Origin: CAYYIS01 sp964470965
GTDB taxonomy: Bacteria; JAAXHH01; JABIQT01
Direction of reading: 5' to 3'
Assembly: GCA_964470965.1 (NCBI GenBank)
Contig: CAYYIS010000003.1
Coordinates: 1-64,000, forward strand
Length of the DNA: 64,000 nucleotides
Shown here piece by piece: positions 26,124-34,049 of the stretch. The position numbers and the translations under genes are program-made. The notes beneath the pieces were generated by a model. It saw only the letters and a program-made list of their open reading frames with translations. It had not been told where the DNA came from and searched no databases. Every line of letters starts with the position of its first letter. The stretch's first letter is position 1.

Positions 26124-26868
26124 TGATGAACCGCTGGCGCTCGAAGAACTGGCGTTTCAACTTTCTTCCTTTGATGATATTTCAGTCATCGGCAGGGGTT
26201 CTAACGGTCTGGATGCTGTTGAGCTCATTGAGTCGCTGCAGCCTGACCTGGTCATGCTGGATATTCAGATGCCGGGGATGGATGGTTTTCAGGTAGTCCG
26301 GAAGGTAGCGGACCAGGCTGCCCATGTACCCAGTGTCGTGTTCGTCACGGCTTACGATCAATATGCGCTCAGTGCGTTCGAGGTCAGCGCGGTCGATTAT
26401 CTGTTGAAGCCGATAGACGAGGTGGCTCTCGATCGAGCGATTCAGCGTATCAGACAACAGTCTGACCAGGACTTCCGGAAACAGCTCGCAGATCTTTTAC
26501 GGTCCACAGAGCGCCCTCAAGAGTCCGGTCGTTCACACCGGATTACGATCAAAAAGGGGTCACGCATCATTCTGGCGGATGTGGCGGACATCATATTTGC
26601 CCACATTCAGGAGGGTGTGGTGTTTGTCGTAACGGAAGCGATGGAGGGTATGACCAGCTACCGTACGCTCGAAGAGCTGCAGCAGGATCTGAACGCGCAG
26701 ATATTCTGGCGAGTTCACCGCGGGTTTATAGTTAATATTGATAAAATCAGCGAAGTAATCCCTTGGTTTAACGGCACCTACCGACTTGTGATGAACGACG
26801 AAGGCCGCCATGAAATACCCTTAAGCCGGGCTCAAGCTAAAAAGTTACGTAAGGTATTGAAATGGTAG
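26098..26868 (+). CDS. LytR/AlgR-family response regulator
   Basis: This protein of about 256 residues has a receiver domain with acidic pocket IVDDEP, phosphoacceptor D55 in LVMLDIQMPG, the threonine-alanine in FVTAYDQYALSAF and the lysine in VDYLLKPID. The C-terminal LytTR DNA-binding domain (about 150-256) has RITIKKGSRIILADVADI, RTLEELQQDL and FWRVHRGFIVNIDKI. I prefer ATG 26098, which has AAGGA upstream, over an in-frame ATG at 26080. It overlaps the kinase gene by 26 bases, so kinase and regulator are almost surely a cognate pair. It ends 1 base from the convergent DUF3187-like gene. Confidence 0.92.
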   Translation: MPIRTVIVDDEPLALEELAFQLSSFDDISVIGRGSNGLDAVELIESLQPDLVMLDIQMPGMDGFQVVRKVADQAAHVPSVVFVTAYDQYALSAFEVSAVDYLLKPIDEVALDRAIQRIRQQSDQDFRKQLADLLRSTERPQESGRSHRITIKKGSRIILADVADIIFAHIQEGVVFVVTEAMEGMTSYRTLEELQQDLNAQIFWRVHRGFIVNIDKISEVIPWFNGTYRLVMNDEGRHEIPLSRAQAKKLRKVLKW

Positions 26869-26869
26869 T

Positions 26870-27952
26870 CTAGCGGACCAGTTCTAATCCCACCTGCAGC
26901 GCCACATCCGGCGTATTCTGATACTGACTCAAATTTTCAATGATACCGATCTCGAACCGTGTATCAGGTCTCAAGGCATATTTGATACCGGCGTTTATTT
27001 CGTAAGCCGTTCGATCGAGCGGGCCGAGTCGTCCTTCCGGGAACGGGCTTGTGTTGGAAAGAATCTGGGTTATGATGGAAAGTTTAGAGGAAGTCGTGTA
27101 TTCGATCGCGAGCATCTGGGAGATAATGGAGGAGCGAATCGGGAAGCCGGTGTTACGGTCTGGATCACCGAGTCTGGTGCGCGCCAGATTGTAGTGAAGG
27201 TAAAACCAGTTCCCGAGGCGCTGAGTGGCCAGAAGCGCAAACTGCACATCGGTGCCACCGCTTCCGGTCAGATGCTTGAACTGTCCGGTGGGCAGCTTGA
27301 CCGCGGTGGCCAGCGATATGGTCGGCCAGGAAGGCCCGGCCGAAAGAAGCGGCCTTTTGAGACGAAACACCACATCGCCGAACCGCACAGGCGGCGCCCG
27401 ATCATGGGCAATCCAGAAGTGGGCGTTCCGCACCACATAGATGCCATAGCCATTACGCGGTGTCTCTTCTCTCCCACCGTTGGACATGTTGAAGAATTCG
27501 TGGAATCCTTCGACCGTTTCATCCAGGAATCCGCCACTCTGAACCATGAGCGGAATTGCCATGCCTAACTCCCACTTGGGATCCATACGCCACGCAAAGT
27601 CGAACACCATCCGCAACGTTTCTGAATCCGCAAACAGCCTGTATTCACTCAGAGGAGCCGCCTTATAGTAATCCATAGACTGTCGGGGATCACCGATGGG
27701 CCGTGTGACGGCGTAGGTATTGGAATGGGCGAAGCGTGCCGAAAAACGAATCTCTCCATCGGGAATCAACTCGGCCTGCTGCGGAAGCAGACTCAAGAAC
27801 AGCAGCTTGATAGGAAATTGGTCACGTACCGCAAACGGCCCGAACGGATCGCGCAGGGGTTGAGAAAGTGCTGAGGCAGGAATGAGAAGTGCGAGGAAAA
27901 TACAAACGGATGACCATCTGGCGGTGGGTAGTTTGGGAATGAGCCGACACAT
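26870..27952 (-). CDS. probable outer-membrane protein, DUF3187-like
   Basis: This 360-residue protein has a clear signal peptide (about 1-30, hydrophobic core SVCIFLALLIPASALS). The mature part is rich in alternating hydrophobic residues typical of beta-barrels. The early segment DPFGPFAVRDQFPIKLLFLS and the barrel-like repeats (EIRFSARFAHSN, KWELGMAIPLM, ISLATAVKLPTGQF) resemble the DUF3187 family of uncharacterised outer-membrane proteins. The last residue region ends with a hydrophobic strand (VALQVGLELVR). It is convergent with the LytR-type regulator gene. No function can be assigned from sequence; DUF3187 membership is my best match and not certain. Confidence 0.6.
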   Translation of the reverse strand: MCRLIPKLPTARWSSVCIFLALLIPASALSQPLRDPFGPFAVRDQFPIKLLFLSLLPQQAELIPDGEIRFSARFAHSNTYAVTRPIGDPRQSMDYYKAAPLSEYRLFADSETLRMVFDFAWRMDPKWELGMAIPLMVQSGGFLDETVEGFHEFFNMSNGGREETPRNGYGIYVVRNAHFWIAHDRAPPVRFGDVVFRLKRPLLSAGPSWPTISLATAVKLPTGQFKHLTGSGGTDVQFALLATQRLGNWFYLHYNLARTRLGDPDRNTGFPIRSSIISQMLAIEYTTSSKLSIITQILSNTSPFPEGRLGPLDRTAYEINAGIKYALRPDTRFEIGIIENLSQYQNTPDVALQVGLELVR

Positions 27953-27992
27953 AGTACACGCTCTTCAGAAAATCAATAGAACAATGAATCGA

Positions 27993-29582
27993 TCATACCT
28001 GTTTCGGTCCTGCTAGGAGAATTTCGTCGTCGACGCCTGATTCGAACTGGCGGAAGTTTTCATTAAACAGACGGGAGAGGTGTTTCGCCGCCGTATCGTA
28101 GGCAGTCGGGTCTTGCCAGGTATTTTGGGGGTACATCATTCTTTCCGGCACTCCAGGGCAGCAGTTTGGTATCTGAAAACCGAAGTACGGATCTTGTGTG
28201 CATTCCACGTTATGAAGCACATTGTCGTGGATCGCGTTGATTATCGCCCGTGTGTACATCAGCGGCATCCGTTCTCCCTTACCGTAGCCGCCACCTGACC
28301 AGCCGGTATTGACAAGCCATACGTGGGATCCGTGCCGATGAATCTTTTCCGCCAGAATTTCGGCGTATTTGCCGGGATGCCAGACCATGAATGCGCCGCC
28401 GAAACAGGCTGAGAATGTGGCCTCGGGTTCCGTGACGCCCATTTCTGTGCCGGCCACTTTGGCGGTGTATCCGCTGATAAAATGATACATGGCCTGGGCC
28501 GGGGAAAGCTTGCTGACGGGAGGCAACACTCCGAAGGCGTCGCATGTCAAGAAAATGATATGTTCCGGATGACCGCCCACACAGGGAATAACAGCGTTCG
28601 GGATCCCACTGATCGGATAAGCCGCTCTGGTATTTTCAGTGATGGAATCATCATCGTAGTCCACGCGCTGGGTTTCCCTATCATACACCACATTTTCCAG
28701 AACGGTCCCGAAACCGATCGCCCGGTAGATTTCCGGTTCTTTTTCGAGCGAAAGATTGATACATTTGGCGTAACAGCCGCCTTCAATGTTAAAAACGCCG
28801 CCTTCACTCCAGCAGTGCTCGTCATCACCTATCAATTGTCGTGCCGGATCGGCAGATAAAGTGGTCTTTCCTGTACCGGAAAGCCCGAAGAAAAGCGAGG
28901 TGCTATTGTTATCCCCCAGGTTGGCGGAACAGTGCATAGGCAGGATATGGTGGAGCGGCATAAGATAGTTCATAACCGTGAAGATGCCTTTTTTCATTTC
29001 GCCGGCATACTCGGTCCCGAGGATAACTATTTCTCCCCGTTCAAAGCTAATATTGATGCTCGTTGCCGAAGTCATCTCCGAAGTATACCGGTTGGCTGGA
29101 AACCGACCGCTGTTAAACACAACATAGTCGGGCTCTCCGAACGAATCCAGTTCTTCCGGCGTCGGCCGAATCATCATATTGTGCATAAAAAGCGCGTGGT
29201 AAGCACGGGAACATACGATGCGAACCGTCACACGATGGTCGGGATCCCAGCCGGCAAATCCGTCGACCACGTACAGCCGTTCGCAGGTGTTCAGGTAATC
29301 GAGCGCCCGCTCCCGGTTTACCATGAACGTGCGTTCCTGCAGTTTGAGGTTGACGTTGCCCCACCAGATATTTACGTTGGAATCGGGATGGTCCACGATA
29401 CGCCTGTCCGCAGGACTCCGGCCGGTCTTTTCCCCGGATGATACAACCAGAGCGCCTACATCGGAAATGGCCGATCCGGATTCATATCGCAATGCCTCTT
29501 CATAAAGCCTGGCCGGTGCCGCATTTCGCAAAATCTGCGGTACATTGATTTCGTAATTCTCAAGATTAAAAGAATGCGTCAT
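27993..29582 (-). CDS. pckA: phosphoenolpyruvate carboxykinase (ATP)
   Basis: This protein of about 529 residues converts oxaloacetate and ATP to phosphoenolpyruvate, the first committed step of gluconeogenesis. Visible motifs are the substrate arginine region SSGEKTGRSPADRRIV, the kinase-1a P-loop GLSGTGKTTLSAD, the metal site GDDEHCWSEGGVFNIEGG, and ENTRAAYP. These define the ATP-dependent class. I start at ATG 29582 (MTHSFNLENYEINVPQI), which has AGGA upstream. The open frame extends 44 codons further with no homology and would run over the promoter. It is divergent from a sulfatase gene. Complete and normal in length. Confidence 0.94.
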   Translation of the reverse strand: MTHSFNLENYEINVPQILRNAAPARLYEEALRYESGSAISDVGALVVSSGEKTGRSPADRRIVDHPDSNVNIWWGNVNLKLQERTFMVNRERALDYLNTCERLYVVDGFAGWDPDHRVTVRIVCSRAYHALFMHNMMIRPTPEELDSFGEPDYVVFNSGRFPANRYTSEMTSATSINISFERGEIVILGTEYAGEMKKGIFTVMNYLMPLHHILPMHCSANLGDNNSTSLFFGLSGTGKTTLSADPARQLIGDDEHCWSEGGVFNIEGGCYAKCINLSLEKEPEIYRAIGFGTVLENVVYDRETQRVDYDDDSITENTRAAYPISGIPNAVIPCVGGHPEHIIFLTCDAFGVLPPVSKLSPAQAMYHFISGYTAKVAGTEMGVTEPEATFSACFGGAFMVWHPGKYAEILAEKIHRHGSHVWLVNTGWSGGGYGKGERMPLMYTRAIINAIHDNVLHNVECTQDPYFGFQIPNCCPGVPERMMYPQNTWQDPTAYDTAAKHLSRLFNENFRQFESGVDDEILLAGPKQV

Positions 29583-29631
29583 AGGTATTCCTGTACTGAT
29601 TGCAGGGACCGGCGAAAGGAAATCTTGTCGT

Positions 29632-29659
29632 ATATTAACGATAATTTCGATAATATCAA
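29632..29659 (-). promoter_or_regulatory. likely pckA promoter
   Basis: On the minus strand TTGATA (29659-29654) and TAATAT (29637-29632) are separated by 16 bases, about 50 bases before the pckA ATG. The same short region is the upstream sequence of the divergent sulfatase. Confidence 0.45.
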
Positions 29660-29688
29660 GCCTATTCACACACATCAAGGGGGAAATT

Positions 29689-31188
29689 ATCTCCAGCCAC
29701 CGACCGCATATCATTCTGATTATGACAGATCAGCAACGTTTTGACACGATTCGGGCCTGGGGTTATCCTCATATGGTCACTCCGGCGCAGGACCGCCTGG
29801 TGCGGGAAGGAGTTTCCTTTCGCCAAGCGTATTGTCCCGGTGCCACATGCATCGCCTCCCGGGCCGCCATATTTACCGGGATGTATCCTCACAGCACCGG
29901 CGTTTACAGCTTCAACAATTGGAATGAGCACCGGAGCTGGGTCCAGGACCTGGCCGACAACGGATACTGGTGTGTCAATATGGGTAAAATGCATCTGAAT
30001 CCCAGAGATGATCCAGGCGGATTCCACGAGCGGATTGTCGTGGAAAATCCGACTAATATGAATCTGGCCAACGGTGGGGCCGATGACCGATGGGGACAAT
30101 ATCTGACGTTCAACGGTATTGATCGCCCCAACGACCGGCACAAAACGGATCCGGAATGGGACCGCAAATTCCAGGGAGTAGCCTGGCAACATGAAGAGAG
30201 GTTTCACAGCGATGTATTTATCGGCAACTCTGCGCTTAACTGGATTCGGAATCATCGTGGTAAACAACCGATTTTTCTGCAGATTGGGTTCACCGGTCCG
30301 CACGAACCGTGGGATCCTCTTAACCGACACCTGGAGTTGTACCGCGACACGGAGATCCCGAAGCCGGTTTTCCGTCCGAATGAATTGTGTAACAAACCTC
30401 CCCAGCAGGAGGCGCTCAAACGGATGTTCGCAGGGGCGGGGCACGAGTCCCGTATCGATATGTATCAGGCCGATCAGGAAGGTGTCGACCGGATGCGTCG
30501 TCATTATTACGCCAATATCACAACGGTAGACGAAAAAACTGATGAGATTCTGGATGCGCTGGAAGAACACGGTTACCTGGAAAACAGTTTGGTTATTTTC
30601 TGCTCGGATCACGGCGAGATGCTGGGCGACCATTCGCTGGCCTACAAATGGCTTATGTACGACCCGATCACTCACATTCCACTCATCATTCGTTTTCCCA
30701 ACATGGCACGGCAGGGTACCCAGGTGGAGGACCTGGTATCACTGATTGACCTGGGCCCCACCATTCTGGAAGCGGCCGGGTTAACGGTTCCGACTCATCT
30801 GGAGGGTAGATCTCTACTGCCGTACAGCGATCAAGCGGAAGCCCGTCTGGTTTCACCGAGGGAGTATGTGTTTTGCGAGGACAACTACCAGATCATGATG
30901 CGCAGCAGAACACATAAAATGGTATACTACATCGGTCAGGAAGAGGGAGAACTGTATGACTTGACGAACGACGCGGATGAGCTATGGAACCTCTGGACGG
31001 ACCCGAAGCATGAAGAAATCAAAACAATTTTACTCACCCGACTGTTGGACTGGATGGCCTCCAGCGTCTACTGGAATGCGGGGTATAGACGTGACCGCAG
31101 CAGAACTTACACCATGCGTTGGCCCAGTCCGGAAAATCAGAATCTACAAGGCCCGCAGGGCCCGCCTGCGAAAAAACCGAAGTTTTGA
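29689..31188 (+). CDS. type I sulfatase, probably starting at AUC
   Basis: This arylsulfatase-fold hydrolase has about 499 residues. The metal aspartate lies in IILIMTDQQRFDT. The formylglycine site is CIASRAAIFTG, a C-x-A-x-R form in place of the usual C-x-P-x-R. A second metal site is IFCSDHGEMLGDH around residue 300. The internal ATG at 29722 would cut through the first beta strand. In-frame codons upstream add SSHRPHIILI, as in relatives, but contain no ATG, GTG or TTG. ATC at 29689 lies 5 bases after AAGGGGG. No signal peptide is seen. It hydrolyses an unknown sulfate ester and needs a formylglycine-generating enzyme, which is not in this window. Confidence 0.85.
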   Translation: MSSHRPHIILIMTDQQRFDTIRAWGYPHMVTPAQDRLVREGVSFRQAYCPGATCIASRAAIFTGMYPHSTGVYSFNNWNEHRSWVQDLADNGYWCVNMGKMHLNPRDDPGGFHERIVVENPTNMNLANGGADDRWGQYLTFNGIDRPNDRHKTDPEWDRKFQGVAWQHEERFHSDVFIGNSALNWIRNHRGKQPIFLQIGFTGPHEPWDPLNRHLELYRDTEIPKPVFRPNELCNKPPQQEALKRMFAGAGHESRIDMYQADQEGVDRMRRHYYANITTVDEKTDEILDALEEHGYLENSLVIFCSDHGEMLGDHSLAYKWLMYDPITHIPLIIRFPNMARQGTQVEDLVSLIDLGPTILEAAGLTVPTHLEGRSLLPYSDQAEARLVSPREYVFCEDNYQIMMRSRTHKMVYYIGQEEGELYDLTNDADELWNLWTDPKHEEIKTILLTRLLDWMASSVYWNAGYRRDRSRTYTMRWPSPENQNLQGPQGPPAKKPKF

Positions 31189-31359
31189 AATTCCGGGCGC
31201 TTTCCCGGATAACTTCAGAAATCCTACAACTTAACATACAATTATGTTTCGGTATATACGGTATGTCAGGCTGTTAAGAGGGGCTGGCCTTGGTTTCCGC
31301 CACCCGGCCTTCTGTACGCCGCGTAATTCGTGACGCAGTTCAGGTGTTACAGATAAACC

Positions 31360-33774
31360 TTAATCTCCCGGCCCCACCACTACAAAACTGGTCGCCTTCG
31401 AAACGCTCTGGCCCGAGGTGCGGTCGGCAAGCGTCATGGTAAGAGCGTATTCGCCGGCAGGAAGTTCCGTGGTATCCAGGGAGGTGAATCGGGCTTCATC
31501 GGGTTTGGTTCCCGTATCCTCGAACATCAGAAGAATCGGATCGTTCTCTCCGGTTTGGGTTCTGCTTCGATCGCGGAGCACCGCGCCCTTCGGGGTTATC
31601 TCGTAGATAGTATCGTACCGCGTATCTCCCACATCGTCCCCCTTGAGATTGTAGATCTCATAATAAACATAAACCAGCTGGCCCCTCTGGTACAGACGGC
31701 CCGGATTCGGTGCGATGCTCAGACCGTTCCGAACGAATTTCCCGGTCCCGTCATCCGGCTCGATTGCAGTGGATAGCTTTAGGTCACTGATGAGCAGACT
31801 GTCGCCGCTGTAGTCGGCAACGAGGGACCACCGTTTGAATACGCCTATGCGCCGTGAGGCTTGGTCCTGTAGTTCCACACCCGTTTCGTATTCGCCGGGC
31901 GGTGCGGTGAAGGAAACCGCCATGGTATGTAGACGGATGTTGTTCTTGCGTTGCGTTTGTGGCGAAACAGGCCGTTCGATTGGGCCAATACGCTCGGCAT
32001 GTGCAACCACCGGCTGAAGCGCTTTGTCACGCAGGGCCACATGGCTGTCGAGCCATGTCCTGAGCCCCTGGCCATCTTGAACCGAACCGAACTGCCAGGT
32101 GGGAATGCTGTAGGTAAGTTCCACTTCGGTCTTGCGGTCATCGGTCCGATAGGTAACGGTGTCGAACACAAATTGGAGCGGCTCGCCGCCGAAATCATGT
32201 TCGTATTCTTCCGGTGTTTTGGCGACAAGCAGGTCCGCTATAGTCTCCGGATGAAAGCGTTCTTGCCGGGCACTGCCTGTCAAGCTGATAAGAGCGGTGG
32301 GATCCATCATGATATCAGGATAATCATAGATGCCGTTTCCCCTCTGATCTACGAAGAACATCTCTAGGTTGAATGGCACGAAGACCCAGCTCTCCGTTGC
32401 GTGGGCTCCGCGGGCACGCAAACGGTATCGGAATTCCCGATTGAATTCACGAATCGCATCCACCTCCGGCTTTTGGGTAGGCATGATAAAATCATGTTCT
32501 GTTTCTGTCGCACCTGCTCTGACAGGTGCCATTATGGATGCGTCGCTTCCTAGGTTCCCCCGGCGTCTGCCCAACTCCCGGATCGAACTCTGGTTCGGCC
32601 TGGTGGCTTTCATGAACATGTCGGCTTCATTCGATCCACCTACAAACCGTTGCAGATCGTCCGGATCACCATAGCGTATATATATTTCCCCTCTTCGGTC
32701 CCAGGGTGATTTACCAGCGGAAAAATGTGTACGGGAGAACATAATTCGCCGGTAATGTTCCACGAGACGTTCGTTGACGACGGTCGCCGGATTGGGGTCG
32801 CGCGCCGCCCAGAAGGCACGTTCTATCTCTTTCTTTTCATCTTTATTCGCTTGAAGATATGTCTGATAGTCTTCCGGCGATGCGATGTACTGAAGATCCG
32901 AATAGTACGCTTGTTCCTGGTCGTTGAGCAAACCGAGGTAGATAAGATATTCCCCATCAGCCGCCGCATACTCCTGTTTTGCGTGGAAATGCGATGCGGC
33001 CATCTGCGCCCGAAGCGTTTCGAACATACCCGCCTTTTGTTCTCCGTGCATGGCGACGAGCTGATCGATCATTTCCAGCGCTTCCTGATATCGCTGCTGG
33101 ATGAAGGAAGCCATACCCAGACGTGTTAGCGCATCGTAGTGGTCAGGCGTTACCGAGAGTTGCTTGAAATAGAAGAATATGGCACGGTCGTATTGCTGAA
33201 GCGGATGTTCGGAAGACAGGCCGAGTTGATAATAGGCGTCCGGATGCCGGGGATCCAGTGAAACCGCCGACTGGAAATAAGCACGCCCATCCATTTCGGC
33301 GCCGATGATCTTATCCCTGGTGTTCTTACTTACGAATGTCATGCCTAGGTAATACTGTATCGGTGCATCGTCCGGCGCCAGTTTCGCAGCGGTACGGAGC
33401 ACCTTTCTGGCATCCATCTTCCGATTGGGCTTTCGCAGATATACCAGCCCGATCCCGAAATGACCCATAGCCCATTTTTTTTCGAGTCTGGAGGCGCGCA
33501 AGAAATGTTCGAGCGCATCGTCATCCTTCTCCTGCTCGTACAACGCCATTCCAAGCCAGAAATGGGCCGCGGCGGATCTATCGTTCTGGTCTACCGCCTG
33601 TCGAAGCAACGTCTCCGCCTCGGGAAATCGCTCTGCAAGATAGAGGGATTGGCCAGAATCGAGCAACGACTGAAAATCAGTTTCCAGGAGAGACTGGGCA
33701 TCGACCCGGGCTATGAGCAGGATACTCCATAGTGCACAGAAGATCCGCAGAGAATAATTCGATTTAATCATCAT
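31360..33774 (-). CDS. TPR-GWxTD domain protein, copy 1 of the array
   Basis: This 804-residue exported protein has a signal peptide (about 1-26), then TPR repeats (about 30-270; AAAHFWLGMALYEQEKDDDA and similar). A block around 300-385 matches the GWxTD domain: FWAARDPNPATVVNERLVEH and SPWDRRGEIYIRYGDPDDLQ. The last 400 residues are beta-rich, with the conserved APNPGRLYQRGQLVYVYYEI and a final predicted Ig-like strand set. GWxTD proteins are widespread in FCB bacteria and have no proven function; exported scaffold or envelope roles are guesses. It is the most downstream of four paralogues, separated from copy 2 by 275 bases, so it may have its own promoter. GGTGGA precedes the ATG. Confidence 0.82.
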   Translation of the reverse strand: MMIKSNYSLRIFCALWSILLIARVDAQSLLETDFQSLLDSGQSLYLAERFPEAETLLRQAVDQNDRSAAAHFWLGMALYEQEKDDDALEHFLRASRLEKKWAMGHFGIGLVYLRKPNRKMDARKVLRTAAKLAPDDAPIQYYLGMTFVSKNTRDKIIGAEMDGRAYFQSAVSLDPRHPDAYYQLGLSSEHPLQQYDRAIFFYFKQLSVTPDHYDALTRLGMASFIQQRYQEALEMIDQLVAMHGEQKAGMFETLRAQMAASHFHAKQEYAAADGEYLIYLGLLNDQEQAYYSDLQYIASPEDYQTYLQANKDEKKEIERAFWAARDPNPATVVNERLVEHYRRIMFSRTHFSAGKSPWDRRGEIYIRYGDPDDLQRFVGGSNEADMFMKATRPNQSSIRELGRRRGNLGSDASIMAPVRAGATETEHDFIMPTQKPEVDAIREFNREFRYRLRARGAHATESWVFVPFNLEMFFVDQRGNGIYDYPDIMMDPTALISLTGSARQERFHPETIADLLVAKTPEEYEHDFGGEPLQFVFDTVTYRTDDRKTEVELTYSIPTWQFGSVQDGQGLRTWLDSHVALRDKALQPVVAHAERIGPIERPVSPQTQRKNNIRLHTMAVSFTAPPGEYETGVELQDQASRRIGVFKRWSLVADYSGDSLLISDLKLSTAIEPDDGTGKFVRNGLSIAPNPGRLYQRGQLVYVYYEIYNLKGDDVGDTRYDTIYEITPKGAVLRDRSRTQTGENDPILLMFEDTGTKPDEARFTSLDTTELPAGEYALTMTLADRTSGQSVSKATSFVVVGPGD

Positions 33775-34049
33775 TTATTCCACCCGTCATAGTGAGATAA
33801 GACCTATCCATCAGATAATGGCCTTTAACATGGCCCGCTCCGACCCGTCTTCGGAGTGCAGCAAGGACTTCTATGGCACCGTTTGTTTCTTTGAAACACA
33901 ATTTACCCCTGACGGCCCGTGCGCCGGTCGTTTTACTCCGGTAACATGCCGGAACTGATTCTTCGCGCTTCGGCAGGAATTAAAAAGAGAAGCGGTAGGC
34001 GCATGGTATCATAGAATTATTGTCAGAACATTCCGTACAATTGAATCTG
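33775..34049. other. spacer between GWxTD copies 1 and 2
   Basis: I see no coding remnant here, unlike the spacer between copies 3 and 4. It is long enough to hold a promoter for copy 1, but no convincing -35/-10 pair stood out. Confidence 0.4.

Noticed and set aside
29662..30675. 337-codon minus-strand frame
   Set aside because: Antisense to the sulfatase at 29689-31188, Val/Arg/His-rich with no domain; a shadow frame.
31192..31209. Hairpin TCCGGG-loop-CCCGGA after the sulfatase, possible terminator
   Set aside because: Only six base pairs and no T run on either strand, so not convincing as an intrinsic terminator.
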